Shown here one piece after another: positions 8,182 through 17,671 of a DNA stretch of 64,000 bases. A model generated the notes under the pieces. The model did no database searches and was not told the origin of the DNA. It worked only from the letters and a program-made list of their open reading frames with translations. The stretch covers positions 751,501 through 815,500 of the forward strand of contig NZ_JAOBPO010000001.1 of assembly GCF_025574485.1 (NCBI RefSeq). Reading direction: 5' to 3'. The position numbers and the translations under genes were made by a program. The stretch is from Kordiimonas aquimaris (GTDB lineage: Bacteria; Pseudomonadota; Alphaproteobacteria; Sphingomonadales; Kordiimonadaceae). Each line of letters begins with the position of its first letter. Position 1 is the stretch's first letter.

Positions 8182-9984
8182 ATGGTTGACCAAAAAAATA
8201 TCCGCAATTTTTCAATTGTTGCACACATTGATCACGGCAAGTCTACGCTTGCTGATCGTATGATTCAGCACACCGGTGCGCTGTCTGACCGCGAAATGCA
8301 GGCACAGGTGCTGGACAGCATGGACATTGAGCGCGAGCGCGGCATCACCATTAAGGCGCAGACCGTACGGCTTGAATATAAGGCCAAGGACGGCGAAGAT
8401 TATGTGCTCAACCTGATGGACACGCCCGGCCACGTTGACTTTGCCTACGAAGTGAGCCGCTGCCTGAGCGCATGCGAAGGCTCCCTGCTGGTGGTGGATG
8501 CAAGCCAGGGGGTTGAGGCGCAAACGCTGGCGAACGTGTATCAGGCAATTGAAAACGACCATGATATTGTGCCTGTGCTGAACAAAATTGACCTGCCCGC
8601 CGCCGAGCCAGAGCGTGTGCGTCAGCAAATCGAAGATGTGATTGGGCTAGACGCTTCGGACGCCATTGAATGCTCTGCCAAGTCTGGCATTGGCATTGAT
8701 GATGTGCTTGAGGCTGTGGTGCAGCGCCTGCCTGCGCCCACGGGTAACCCGGACGCGCCCTTAAAAGCCATGCTGGTGGACAGCTGGTATGACAGCTATC
8801 TGGGTGTGATGGTTCTGGTGCGGGTGATTGATGGCACCATAAAGAAGGGCCAGAACATTAAAATGATGGCCGCCGGCAGTGAGCACAACGTGGAACGCGT
8901 GGGTGTGTTTACACCCAAGGGTGTTGTTGTGCCGTCCCTCGGACCCGGTGAGGTTGGCTTCATTACCGCATCGATCAAGGAAGTGGCAGACACCCACGTG
9001 GGTGACACCATTACGGACGTGAAAAAGCCGTGCGCCGAAGCGCTGGAAGGTTTTAAGCCGAGCCGGTCTGTTGTGTTTTGCGGCCTGTTCCCTGCCGACA
9101 CAAGCGAGTTTGAGCAACTGCGCGAGGCGCTCGCGAAACTGCGACTGAATGATGCCAGCTTTGAGTTTGAAACCGAAAGCTCAACCGCGCTTGGGTTCGG
9201 CTACCGCTGCGGGTTCCTTGGCATGCTGCATCTGGAAATTATTCAGGAGCGGATCAACCGCGAGTTTGATATTGAGCTGATTACCACCAGCCCCAGCGTG
9301 ATATACGAAATCAACATGAATAATGGTGATGTGCTGGAAATGCACAACCCCGCTGACCTGCCTGATGTGGTTTATATCGACCATATTAAAGAGCCGTGGA
9401 TTGACGCGACCATTTTGGTGCCTGACGATTATTTGGGTGTGGTGCTGAAACTGTGTGAGGACAAGCGCGGCATTCAGGAAGACCTGACCTATGCTGGCAC
9501 GCGTGCCATGCTGAAATATAAGCTGCCGCTGAATGAGGTGGTGTATGACTTTTACGACCGCTTGAAATCTGTGAGCCGTGGCTATGCCAGCTTTGACTAT
9601 GAGATTAGTGGTTACGAACAGTCTGATTTGGTGAAAATGTCTATTCTGGTGAACGCGGAACCTGTTGATGCGCTGTCGATGCTGGTGCACCGCTCTCAGG
9701 CTGAAAGCCGGGGCCGGGCGCTGTGCGCGCGCCTGAAAGACCTTATCCCGCGGCAATTGTTTAAAATTCCGATCCAGGCAGCGATTGGCGGCAAAATTAT
9801 TGGCCGCGAAACGATTTCTGCGATGCGCAAGGACGTAACCGCGAAATGTTACGGCGGCGATGTGACCCGGAAGAAAAAACTGCTGGAGAAGCAGAAAAAG
9901 GGTAAAGCCAAAATGCGGATGTACGGAAAAGTTGAAATTCCGCACAGTGCGTTTATCGCGGCACTTAAAATGCGCGATACTTAA
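8182..9984 (+). CDS. lepA: Elongation factor 4 (LepA), translational GTPase
   Basis: A 600-residue, full-length EF4. The GTPase begins at residue 7 ([17 protein letters not shown]) with G2 RGITIK, G3 DTPGH and G4 NKID; the LepA-specific C-terminus ends in [15 protein letters not shown]. The enzyme binds ribosomes and is linked to back-translocation or 30S biogenesis under stress. There is no clear Shine-Dalgarno sequence before the ATG at 8182; the position is fixed by the conserved N-terminus. It is read away from the A+T-rich methyltransferase / GHKL-TIR insert, from which it is separated by 153 bp. Confidence 0.97.
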   Translation: MVDQKNIRNFSIVAHIDHGKSTLADRMIQHTGALSDREMQAQVLDSMDIERERGITIKAQTVRLEYKAKDGEDYVLNLMDTPGHVDFAYEVSRCLSACEGSLLVVDASQGVEAQTLANVYQAIENDHDIVPVLNKIDLPAAEPERVRQQIEDVIGLDASDAIECSAKSGIGIDDVLEAVVQRLPAPTGNPDAPLKAMLVDSWYDSYLGVMVLVRVIDGTIKKGQNIKMMAAGSEHNVERVGVFTPKGVVVPSLGPGEVGFITASIKEVADTHVGDTITDVKKPCAEALEGFKPSRSVVFCGLFPADTSEFEQLREALAKLRLNDASFEFETESSTALGFGYRCGFLGMLHLEIIQERINREFDIELITTSPSVIYEINMNNGDVLEMHNPADLPDVVYIDHIKEPWIDATILVPDDYLGVVLKLCEDKRGIQEDLTYAGTRAMLKYKLPLNEVVYDFYDRLKSVSRGYASFDYEISGYEQSDLVKMSILVNAEPVDALSMLVHRSQAESRGRALCARLKDLIPRQLFKIPIQAAIGGKIIGRETISAMRKDVTAKCYGGDVTRKKKLLEKQKKGKAKMRMYGKVEIPHSAFIAALKMRDT

Positions 9985-10080
9985 AAAGAACGCAGCATTA
10001 AAAATGCGCCAATGATATTACGCATGCTTGCAAATTATGCGCGCCTGAGTTTCGGTTTGGGTGCGTTCGTTTCGTTCTGT

Positions 10081-10104
10081 CTCGCCTCCTCGCCTCCTCG
10101 CCTC
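10081..10104. repeat. 8-bp unit, three perfect tandem copies
   Basis: The unit CTCGCCTC occurs three times without interruption. It is a simple repeat in non-coding DNA about 100 bp downstream of lepA, with no function evident. Confidence 0.85.
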
Positions 10105-10276
10105 TTGCCGCTTCATCCCATTTCGTTAATGTGGTCGGGAGCGCAGCGAGGAAAATTTGCTCAAAGCGGATATTGAAAATCATCCCCCGTTTCTGTCTGC
10201 GCCTGTTTTGCTTTCTGGATGGCATTTCCTGTTTTGGTATCAAAGTCTGATTTGGTGCCCGCGTGAAATTTCCACG

Positions 10277-10319
10277 CCAGTTTTACTTTGCCAGTTTTGC
10301 TTTGTCAGTTTTTGCGTTG
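10277..10319. repeat. 14-bp tandem repeat, two close copies plus a diverged third
   Basis: CCAGTTTTACTTTG (10277-10290) is followed directly by CCAGTTTTGCTTTG (10291-10304, one mismatch) and a diverged third copy to 10319. It looks like slippage-derived repeat DNA. Confidence 0.7.
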
Positions 10320-10590
10320 TTCGTTTTGCTGTTCATGTTCGGTAAAATTCAGATATCGCTGTTGTTCTTTGAAAACATATGCCGCTTTCATAATGACTTC
10401 GCAAAACAGGATGTTTGCCGCTGAAAACGCATTGTTATTTTCTGAAAACAGCACAAAAAGTGCTCAAAATGAGCGAAAAAACGGTAAAAACGCCTATTTT
10501 AGCGCTGATTTTTACCTGTTCTTAATAAATCAGGGTGTATCTTCGAAGGGTAGATGCAGCAAATTAGCTCCCATGATATGACTGTGTCAA

Positions 10591-10634
10591 AGCGGGACCG
10601 CCCCCTCTCCCCCAAATTGCGGTTCCGCTTTTTT
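10591..10634 (+). terminator. Orphan intrinsic terminator, possibly the 3' end of a small RNA
   Basis: Arms 10591-10600 and 10620-10629 pair over 10 bp with one wobble, enclose a C-rich 19-nt loop (CCCCCTCTCCCCC) and end in a T run to 10634. No believable ORF lies upstream and the nearest plus-strand gene, lepA, ends 600 bp away. A terminated hairpin with a C-rich, potentially anti-Shine-Dalgarno loop is the usual 3' end of several alphaproteobacterial trans-acting small RNAs. The terminator is clear; the small RNA is inferred. Confidence 0.7.
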
Positions 10635-10740
10635 ATTGCCTGATTATCGTTAAATTTCATTCGCTAGTTTTATTAGAGACTTGCATATTTACCGCAGATA
10701 AACTTCAATGGCGGCGGGGGTTATTGTTGGTGAACAAGAT

Positions 10741-11559
10741 ATGAAAGCGTTACATTCCTTTGTATTAGCGGTTGTTTTGAGTATTGCGGCGCTGGCGCCG
10801 GTGCATGCTCAAAGTCTTGTGGATACGGATGACCCGCGCCAACTGGCCCTTGATGTATATAGTGGTATCAACCGCGCAGCACCTGAAGCGACCATTGCGG
10901 TTCGTCTGCAAGCTGTGGTGCGGTTGTTCCGGTATCGTTGTACACGCCTAACCGATTACCAGGTGTTTGCGCAGCGCACCAATATTATTGACCTGAAAGT
11001 GAAATGCAGCGGCGATACACTTTACGGTGTAACCGTGGCTTCCAATGGTTATGTCACAGTGTACGGCGGCAATGGTATTCTGTCAGGGCTTAACCGCTCG
11101 GATGGGTTGATCTACAGCTTTGATAATGAAGGCGAGTTGTCAGGCGATAGCTCTTTAACTGTCAATCAGGCTTTCGGTGAAACCGTTGACCGTCTTGACC
11201 TTGAGGACGAAGTGAACGTTGCTTCTATCGTCGGTATCGTCACAATAACATTTGCGTTTATCCTGGTTTTCACCATCGTTTGGTGGCGGGCATGGAAATT
11301 TAAGCAAACGCGCAAACCGCGGGAGCGTATGAAGCCAATGCATAAGCACCGTGTGGGTGCGAGCAGCAGCTTGAAAGACGAATATCTTGAGGAAAGCAAA
11401 GAGGTTGTGAAGAATGTGTTCAAGCATCCTGATGGTTTCTATATTGGTCGGGGTAAAAGCGGCAAACGCCGTTTCTTCAAGAGCGCGATGTGGGCAAAAA
11501 CATATGCTGCCCGCGGGTGGCGCCTGTTTGAGATCAGTGCACCGGAGCGGTCTGCTTAA
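10741..11559 (+). CDS. Exported/membrane protein of unknown function
   Basis: A 272-residue protein not recognised as a named family. It starts with a signal peptide (MKALHSFVLAVVLSIAALAPVHAQ), has an extracytoplasmic part of about 150 residues with two cysteines (YRCTRL and VKCSGD), then one membrane segment (SIVGIVTITFAFILVFTIVWW) and a strongly basic cytoplasmic tail that begins RAWKFKQTRKPRERMK. The start at 10741 has GGTGA about 8 bases upstream; an ATG at 10708 in the same frame would put 11 residues before the signal peptide. It stands alone after the orphan terminator. The layout suggests a periplasmic sensor or anchor with a basic inner tail, but no function is claimed. Confidence 0.75.
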   Translation: MKALHSFVLAVVLSIAALAPVHAQSLVDTDDPRQLALDVYSGINRAAPEATIAVRLQAVVRLFRYRCTRLTDYQVFAQRTNIIDLKVKCSGDTLYGVTVASNGYVTVYGGNGILSGLNRSDGLIYSFDNEGELSGDSSLTVNQAFGETVDRLDLEDEVNVASIVGIVTITFAFILVFTIVWWRAWKFKQTRKPRERMKPMHKHRVGASSSLKDEYLEESKEVVKNVFKHPDGFYIGRGKSGKRRFFKSAMWAKTYAARGWRLFEISAPERSA

Positions 11560-11599
11560 GTGTTAGTCGGTTGCTTTAATCAAGTCAGCGCATTGATAG

Positions 11600-11812
11600 C
11601 TATCTCCTGAACGGTGATGTCCATGTAGCCCCTGTGTAAGCTGCGATAAAGTCCGCCGAAAAAGCCAAAAATATAAGCAACCCTGTAAACTGAATATAGA
11701 AGGGGGGGATTAACGCGACCTTCCCGACTTGGTGCCGCTTTTCTCGCCATCGGCCAAAACCCCAAAGCACTGCACCCAAAACCATACCAATAAGGGCGTT
11801 TGTTGTTTGCAT
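11600..11812 (-). CDS. Small two-segment membrane protein, unknown
   Basis: A 70-residue ORF, 43 bp downstream of the EAL gene on the same strand. It has two hydrophobic stretches, ALIGMVLGAVLWGFG and IQFTGLLIFLAFSADFIAAY, joined by a basic loop (RWREKRHQVGK), a usual positive-inside pattern. The GGA at the ribosome-binding position is weak. A competing overlapping frame (11580-11855) reads as an unstructured Pro/Arg/Tyr-rich peptide and is rejected. I cannot assign a family. Confidence 0.5.
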   Translation of the reverse strand: MQTTNALIGMVLGAVLWGFGRWREKRHQVGKVALIPPFYIQFTGLLIFLAFSADFIAAYTGATWTSPFRR

Positions 11813-11855
11813 CAGGTTGATCCATCTCAGCTGGTCTACAAAGCATGTATATCAA

Positions 11856-13466
11856 TTATGCTTTGGGTGAAAATTCAGGTTTACCGAAGTGATACCCTTG
11901 TCCGAAATGAACGCCTAGTGATTTTAACAAATCGGCTTGAAATTGATTTTCGACATGCTCGCCAATAGTTTTTATATTGAGGTCATTACACAAACGTACG
12001 ATGGATAGAAGAAAGGTTGGATTATAGTTTGGCTGCCCCATACTACGGATATAAGTGCCGTCAATTTTGACAAAATCTACATTGAATGCACGCAAGTATT
12101 GATACCCTGAAGCGCCTGCGCCGAAATCATCAAGAGCAATTCTATAGTGCATTGCCTTTAAGTCATTTAGGGCAGCTTCAGCTTTCTCCATGTTTTGAAT
12201 GGTGCTTGTTTCGGTCAGCTCTATAAGAAGAGATCGCGCAATATCTTTTGCGCCGCTTAAGACTGCCAAAAACGTATCTCTGAAACGATCACTATCAAGC
12301 GTTCGACCAGATACATTGATGGCAAGTGACACCGGATCACCAAGGCGCTTCATTTTACGGATGTAATCAATCGCTTTTTTGCAAAGCGTAATATCAAACT
12401 CCTCGATCATGCCAACATTCTCGGCAAATTTAATGACTTCGAGAGGTTTGTTTTCAGCCATTTTATCGTTGAAGCGGCTGAGAACTTCATGATGATGGAT
12501 GGTACCATCCATTAGACTAATGACAGGTTGAAATGCGATGTTGAACGAGGCACTTTCAATCATAGACCTGATACTGGTTACGCGCTGTTGTGCTTCGCTA
12601 GCCATTGTTTCATAAGCCGATGAAAGGTTGTCAAACGACACATCGCTTGTGTTTTCACAGAATTGGTTCAGAACATAAGAGAGTGTGCGTAAAGTTTCCT
12701 CTTCGGAGAGGTCGGTGGTGTCAGATGATAGTGTGGCGACGGATGCTTTTATTGCTGCATCTTGATCCAGTTCTTCGAGGCTTTGTTTAATGCGCTGACC
12801 ATCGGTTTGTGCACGGTGGAGAAACGCAAAGTGTTTTCCATCAATTTGACCGGCCATCTCACCATCGATTGAGATTGTCTTCAGATGCGCTGCCAAACGA
12901 CGAATAAAGCGCTCAGCAAATTTGGGGCCGTGCTTTTTCTTGGCATCATCCAGCCCATCAACTTCAACCGCCGTAATATAAAGGCTGTTGTTTGTGGGAT
13001 TTTCAGTCATTGTTGAACTTGCCAGTTTCAGGAAAGTGTCTTTTGGTATTAAGCCTGTCTCACTGCTTTCACGGTGTTCGTTGCCTCGTGCACCAAGGGG
13101 CGCAGAGCGAAGTGCAATGAATGTACGGCTATGCGCTCCCGGCATGTGGAGTGCAAACAGGCGTAGTGTTATATTGCCGCCTGTTTCACTTTTGAACCGA
13201 AGTGGTATTGGCCCTAAACGACCTTTGTGCACGAGGTGGCTTTTCAGTGCGAGAAATACTTCAACATCATCCGCGTTTATGATGTCTGTTATCGGGGTGC
13301 CGATCAGGGTACCTTTTGCCGTATCATTGCAAAGTCGCTCTGCAGCGCCACCCTCGAAAACAATCTGGTCCTGACCATCAATCTCCAGAAAAATTTCAGC
13401 GGCAGCAAAAGCAAACGCAACGAACCGTTCGCGTTCTTTTTTTATCTCATCCATCAATGATGCCAT
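11856..13466 (-). CDS. EAL-domain cyclic-di-GMP phosphodiesterase with degenerate GGDEF
   Basis: A 536-residue cytoplasmic protein. Residues about 15-120 resemble a PAS sensor, about 150-275 a GGDEF fold, and 300-530 an EAL domain. The GGDEF signature position reads QIDGKHFAF (207-215), so cyclase activity is very unlikely. The EAL domain keeps the catalytic set: EVLSR (E327), N384, E416, DD446-447 in DDFGAG, K467 in VKIDG, E503 and Q523. It should therefore hydrolyse c-di-GMP, perhaps with the dead GGDEF as a GTP-binding regulator. A GGGGGTGG ribosome binding site precedes the start. It is divergent from the S9 peptidase gene. Confidence 0.88.
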   Translation of the reverse strand: MASLMDEIKKERERFVAFAFAAAEIFLEIDGQDQIVFEGGAAERLCNDTAKGTLIGTPITDIINADDVEVFLALKSHLVHKGRLGPIPLRFKSETGGNITLRLFALHMPGAHSRTFIALRSAPLGARGNEHRESSETGLIPKDTFLKLASSTMTENPTNNSLYITAVEVDGLDDAKKKHGPKFAERFIRRLAAHLKTISIDGEMAGQIDGKHFAFLHRAQTDGQRIKQSLEELDQDAAIKASVATLSSDTTDLSEEETLRTLSYVLNQFCENTSDVSFDNLSSAYETMASEAQQRVTSIRSMIESASFNIAFQPVISLMDGTIHHHEVLSRFNDKMAENKPLEVIKFAENVGMIEEFDITLCKKAIDYIRKMKRLGDPVSLAINVSGRTLDSDRFRDTFLAVLSGAKDIARSLLIELTETSTIQNMEKAEAALNDLKAMHYRIALDDFGAGASGYQYLRAFNVDFVKIDGTYIRSMGQPNYNPTFLLSIVRLCNDLNIKTIGEHVENQFQADLLKSLGVHFGQGYHFGKPEFSPKA

Positions 13467-13697
13467 GCCACCCCCAATAGCCTTTATTTTAGCCCTTTGC
13501 TGCTTGCTTGAGGCTTAAATCAAACAATAACGATAAAGGTTAATCGTAAACAAACCCTATAGGGATTTATTTTCGGGTGGCTTTCCAATTGAGTTATGTG
13601 CTGTTAGGTTTGAGTATTATTAAAACACTTACCGAGATGACGGTGTTTCGTTTTGGGCTGGAATATAAGTGTAACTATTGATTTGGGGAGTGGATTG

Positions 13698-15782
13698 ATG
13701 AAGTTGATGGGAAATAAGATGAGCGGCAAGTCATTGTTTTTGGCCTGTGGCCTCGTATGCAGTGCTGTAATGCCTGAGGTTTCTGCTGCAACGCCTACAC
13801 CTGTGCAGGGTGGGCTTCAGTATAGTGATGTTTTTGATCTTGAATATGCGACCGGGCCACAGATTTCACCTGATGGACTTTCAGTATATTACGAACGGCG
13901 CTCAATGGATGTCATGACAGATAGTGTGCGTTCAAATATTTGGGCTGTTGATTTGGCGGGCGGTCATCACCGACCAATTCTATCCGGGAAATCACAATAC
14001 CGCATGCCGCGCTTTTCGGCTGACGGTAAACGCCTTGCTTATCTATCCACTGCTGAAGGCAATACGCAAATCTATGTTAGGTGGTTGGAAGGCGGCGACA
14101 CCGCACGTGTAACAGATATCTCGCGCACACCGGGTAATATTAGCTGGTCGCCAGATGGTGCCTCCATTGCGTTCACAATGTTTGTACCATCCGAAGGATT
14201 ATCTTTGTTTAGTTTGCCTGCTAAGCCGAAAGGCGCCAAATGGGCAGGTAATGTCAAATCAACTGATCAGATGGTTTATCGCCGCGATGGAGCTGGTTAT
14301 GTGGCACCAGGATATACCCATGTATTTGTAGTGCCGGCAGATGGTGGCACACCGCGTCAGGTAACCAGCGGTGATTTTAATCATGGTGGTGCGATTGCGT
14401 GGACGCCAGACTCGTCTTCCATTTTAATATCAGCAAACCGAAGTGATAACTGGGAGCGTAATCCGCGTGAAAGCGAAATATACACGGTTGCTATTGAAAG
14501 CGGTACCTACACGCAGTTAACTAACCGTGTTGGCCCTGACCGCTCTCCAGTTGTGTCGCCAAATGGTGATCTGATTGCTTATACCGGTAATGACGAAAAT
14601 GGCCTGTCCCAGCAGAACGGCGATGTGTATGTGATGAACATGGACGGTACCGGCGTGCGCAATTTGACTCAAGGCTTAGACCGTAATGTCAGTAATATTC
14701 AATGGAATGCTGAAGGCACCGGCCTTTATTATTCTTACGACCGTTCAGGCAAAAAGGTTGCGGCATTTACCAACTTGGCAGGCAATGGCCGGATTATTAC
14801 AGATGCTCTTGGGGGTACAGTAATGGGGCGGCCATATACCAGCGGTACATACCGGGCGGTTCCGGATGGTCGTATTGTATTTACACAAAATCGTTCTGAC
14901 CGACCAGCGGACCTTGCCATTATTGATCGAATTGGCAGTGTTAAAACACTGACAGATCTTAACAGTGATGTTTTGGGACAGCGCAAGATGTCGATAGCGG
15001 AGCGCATCGTCACGAGCTCAAGTGTTGATGGTATTGAGGTTGAAGGTTGGATTGTAAAGCCTGCGGACTTTGATCCGTCGAAGCAGTATCCGCTGATACT
15101 TGAAATTCACGGCGGTCCGCACTCGGCCTATGGTCCAGGCTATAGTACAGAAGTTCAGCTGATGGCGGCACAGGGGTATATGGTGTTATATACAAATCCG
15201 CGTGGCAGCACATCTTACGGTGCAGACTTTTCTAACCTCATTCATCAAAATTATCCGTCACAGGATTATGATGACATGATGGATTTGGTGGATGCAACTA
15301 TTGCACAAGGCTCCGTTGATGCAGATCAGCTGTATGTAACGGGTGGTTCTGGCGGCGGTGTGTTAACGGCATGGATTGTTGGTAAAACCAACAGATTCCG
15401 TGCGGCTGTGGTGGCAAAGCCGGTTATTAACTGGTCAAGTTTTGTTCTAACTGCAGACATTAGTGCAATGACGACAAAATACTGGTTTGCCGATATGCCA
15501 TGGAACATGCCTGAGCATTACTGGCAGCGTTCACCATTATCACTGGTTGGAAATGTAACGACACCAACAATGGTGATATCTGGTCTTGAGGATTTCCGGA
15601 CGCCAACTTCGGAAGCTGAACAATATTACAAGGCTTTGAAGCTTGAAGGCGTGCCAACGGCACTTGTGACTGTGCCCGGGGCAAGTCATTTGATTGCAGG
15701 TAAGCCGAGTAACCTTATCCAGAAAATTGGAAACATCTTGGGATGGTTTAATAAGTTTGAAGGTAATGCGAACGCAGATTAA
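13698..15782 (+). CDS. Secreted S9-family prolyl-oligopeptidase-type peptidase
   Basis: A 694-residue exported serine peptidase. After a signal peptide (MSGKSLFLACGLVCSAVMPEVSA) come beta-propeller TolB/PD40-like repeats (for example PQISPDGLSVYYE, PRFSADGKRLAY, ISWSPDGASIAF), then the alpha/beta-hydrolase catalytic domain. The triad is visible: Ser551 in GGSGGG, Asp632 in GLEDFRTP and His664 in GASHLI. The family removes dipeptides or short peptides, or opens acylated peptides. The start at 13698 follows GGGGA at 13685-13689; the longer frame from 13653 is less likely. An intrinsic terminator follows at once. Confidence 0.92.
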   Translation: MKLMGNKMSGKSLFLACGLVCSAVMPEVSAATPTPVQGGLQYSDVFDLEYATGPQISPDGLSVYYERRSMDVMTDSVRSNIWAVDLAGGHHRPILSGKSQYRMPRFSADGKRLAYLSTAEGNTQIYVRWLEGGDTARVTDISRTPGNISWSPDGASIAFTMFVPSEGLSLFSLPAKPKGAKWAGNVKSTDQMVYRRDGAGYVAPGYTHVFVVPADGGTPRQVTSGDFNHGGAIAWTPDSSSILISANRSDNWERNPRESEIYTVAIESGTYTQLTNRVGPDRSPVVSPNGDLIAYTGNDENGLSQQNGDVYVMNMDGTGVRNLTQGLDRNVSNIQWNAEGTGLYYSYDRSGKKVAAFTNLAGNGRIITDALGGTVMGRPYTSGTYRAVPDGRIVFTQNRSDRPADLAIIDRIGSVKTLTDLNSDVLGQRKMSIAERIVTSSSVDGIEVEGWIVKPADFDPSKQYPLILEIHGGPHSAYGPGYSTEVQLMAAQGYMVLYTNPRGSTSYGADFSNLIHQNYPSQDYDDMMDLVDATIAQGSVDADQLYVTGGSGGGVLTAWIVGKTNRFRAAVVAKPVINWSSFVLTADISAMTTKYWFADMPWNMPEHYWQRSPLSLVGNVTTPTMVISGLEDFRTPTSEAEQYYKALKLEGVPTALVTVPGASHLIAGKPSNLIQKIGNILGWFNKFEGNANAD

Positions 15783-15809
15783 GTATCTGCCATCTTAAAA
15801 GATATACGG

Positions 15810-15838
15810 AAAGGCCTCTGCAATGCAGAGGCCTTTTT
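15810..15838 (+). terminator. Intrinsic terminator of the S9 peptidase gene
   Basis: Arms 15810-15821 and 15825-15836 form an almost perfect 12-bp stem with a 3-nt loop, followed by T residues. It lies between the convergent peptidase and amidohydrolase genes. On the minus strand the T tract is short, so it serves mainly the plus-strand gene. Confidence 0.85.
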
Positions 15839-15848
15839 GGACGCTAAA

Positions 15849-17555
15849 CTACAAACTGTTATGCAAAACCCTGCCGTCTACAATTGTTAGTACAGCTTTT
15901 CCTTTCGGAATGTCTGTCTCAATAGCGGTCATCAGATTGATGGTAAATGCGGTAAAGTCTGCTTTTTTGCCAACAGCAATCGAACCAATTTCATCTTCTG
16001 CAAAAGATGCAATCGCTGGCCACAGTGTGAACATTTTTAAGGCTTCTGCGCGCGTTAAAGCTTCACGTGCACGCCAATTTTCACCTTGAAAACCGTTCAA
16101 ATCGCGTCGGGCCGTGGCTGCGTAAAATTCAATTAATGGATCGCCGCGTTCAACAGGTGCATCTGAACCACCAGCAATGATAACACCCGTTTCTAAGAGA
16201 GTTGTCCAAGCGTAGGCGCCGTCTAATCGAGTGTCACCTAAACGGTCAGGCGCGAAGTGCAAATCACCAATCGCGTGCGAAGGTTGCATTGATGGGATAA
16301 CGCCCAGCGTTTGATAACGCGGTATATCGTCAAGGTGAAGAATTTGTGTGTGTTCATCGCGCCAGCGCGGTACTGACACAGCCCGCTCCGTAGGTGGGAC
16401 GGCATTAAATGCCTTTTCAAACCAGTTCAATAGTTCACGGTTGCCGCGATCACCAATAGCGTGAACATTCATCTGAATACCGCGCCTGAGTGCGTCTTCC
16501 AGTATGGGAGCTACTTCCTCTTCTTTCGAGAGCATAAGTCCTAGCGTGTTTGCGTCTGAGTATGGTTCTATTAGAGCAGCACCTCTGGATCCTAGAGCGC
16601 CGTCCATATATAGTTTTATGGCACGGGTTACAGCGCGACCGTTGGTGTTTGTACGTGCACCTGTCGTGAGCAGTGTATCGGCGTCAGCCCTGTTAATTGA
16701 ATTGTATACGCGAATGCCGACAGTGTTTTCGTCAGATAAAGCTTCCAGCATCTCAACTTCTGTCCAGCTGACAGACATGTTATGCAAACCTGTCCAGCCA
16801 TATTGCGCATATATATCTGCCCCAACCGTGAGTTGTTGGCGAATGTCTTCAGGTGTAGGGGCTGGAATGAGGTTGCTCACCAAGCCTTGTGCTAGGTCGA
16901 TTAGTAAGCCTGTCGGCTCACCCAGTGCATTTTTTATAATGTCACCACCAAAAGGTATCGGCGTTTCACCGTCAATATTTGCGGCTGTCAATGCTGCAGT
17001 ATTAACAACAGCAGCGTGACCATCAGCACGGGTTAAGATGACGGGGCGGTCAGCAACAATTTCATCGAGATCCCAGCGTGAAGGGAAGCGACCCTCTGGC
17101 CAGTGCGTTTCAATCCATCCACGCCCGACAATAACAGCCAGATCATTTTCCGTGCTATAGGCACGCAGAGCATCTTTTACTGCTGTAAGTGAGTTTAAGC
17201 CTTCAAGATTAAGGGTAAGTTCACGTGCGCCTATGCCTGACAAGTGTGCATGCGCATCAACAAACCCTGGATATAATGTGGCGCCGTTTAAATCAATAAT
17301 TTCTGTTGTGTTGGATGCCAAGGCTCCCGCATCTGCGCGATTTCCAACATAAATAATGCGGTCATTCGCGATGGCGATGGCCTCGGCCGTTGGGGTCGAA
17401 TCTTCTGCGGTATATATTGTGCCGCCCCAGATAATCATGTCTGCCGTTTGTAGGTTGAGGTCTGAGGCAGAGTTTCCTGTTTGTATGGCATTTGCTGTAA
17501 ACGCATATGACAACGCGAATATTGTTAGTGATAGAATGTTGCGAATAAAGCGCAT
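15849..17555 (-). CDS. Exported amidohydrolase, YtcJ-like family
   Basis: A 568-residue amidohydrolase of the YtcJ type with a signal peptide (MRFIRNILSLTIFALSYAFTANA). Metal-binding motifs are present: GFVDAHAHLSG near the N-terminus, then AIGDRGNRELL, and SDAPVERGDP near the end. Family members hydrolyse amide or imide bonds of small molecules in the periplasm or cytoplasm; the substrate is unknown. The start at 17555 has AAGGAG eight bases upstream; a frame reaching 17642 would place 29 residues before the signal peptide. It is divergent from the O-glycosylation ligase gene. Confidence 0.9.
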   Translation of the reverse strand: MRFIRNILSLTIFALSYAFTANAIQTGNSASDLNLQTADMIIWGGTIYTAEDSTPTAEAIAIANDRIIYVGNRADAGALASNTTEIIDLNGATLYPGFVDAHAHLSGIGARELTLNLEGLNSLTAVKDALRAYSTENDLAVIVGRGWIETHWPEGRFPSRWDLDEIVADRPVILTRADGHAAVVNTAALTAANIDGETPIPFGGDIIKNALGEPTGLLIDLAQGLVSNLIPAPTPEDIRQQLTVGADIYAQYGWTGLHNMSVSWTEVEMLEALSDENTVGIRVYNSINRADADTLLTTGARTNTNGRAVTRAIKLYMDGALGSRGAALIEPYSDANTLGLMLSKEEEVAPILEDALRRGIQMNVHAIGDRGNRELLNWFEKAFNAVPPTERAVSVPRWRDEHTQILHLDDIPRYQTLGVIPSMQPSHAIGDLHFAPDRLGDTRLDGAYAWTTLLETGVIIAGGSDAPVERGDPLIEFYAATARRDLNGFQGENWRAREALTRAEALKMFTLWPAIASFAEDEIGSIAVGKKADFTAFTINLMTAIETDIPKGKAVLTIVDGRVLHNSL

Positions 17556-17671
17556 GACATGATCTCCTTTGCGCGCCATGCTATGATGGATAACTGTTAT
17601 GTCAAGCGGCAGGCTTGCAGAATGCCCTTTAAATTGGCACAATGATGGAAGTGAGACTGTAGGATTAAAGC

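Larger units (their letters stand above)
9985..10740. other. 756-bp stretch without a convincing gene
   Basis: This is the longest non-coding stretch. It holds two short tandem repeats (10081-10104 and 10277-10319) and, at its right end, an intrinsic terminator with no recognisable ORF upstream. The open frames here (9998-10243 minus, 10157-10345 plus, 10288-10581 plus) are short, of odd composition and have no ribosome binding site, and I do not consider them genes. Confidence 0.6.

Noticed and set aside
9181-9945. 254-codon minus-strand frame inside lepA
   Set aside because: Antisense shadow of the conserved lepA gene, with His/Gln/Phe-rich low-complexity translation.
10288-10581. 97-codon plus-strand frame in the lepA downstream gap
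   Set aside because: It begins in the 14-bp tandem repeat, has no ribosome binding site and an odd Cys/Ser-rich start.
11580-11855. 91-codon minus-strand frame overlapping the small membrane protein
   Set aside because: The frame 11600-11812 gives two clear membrane segments and is the better candidate; this one has no coherent structure.
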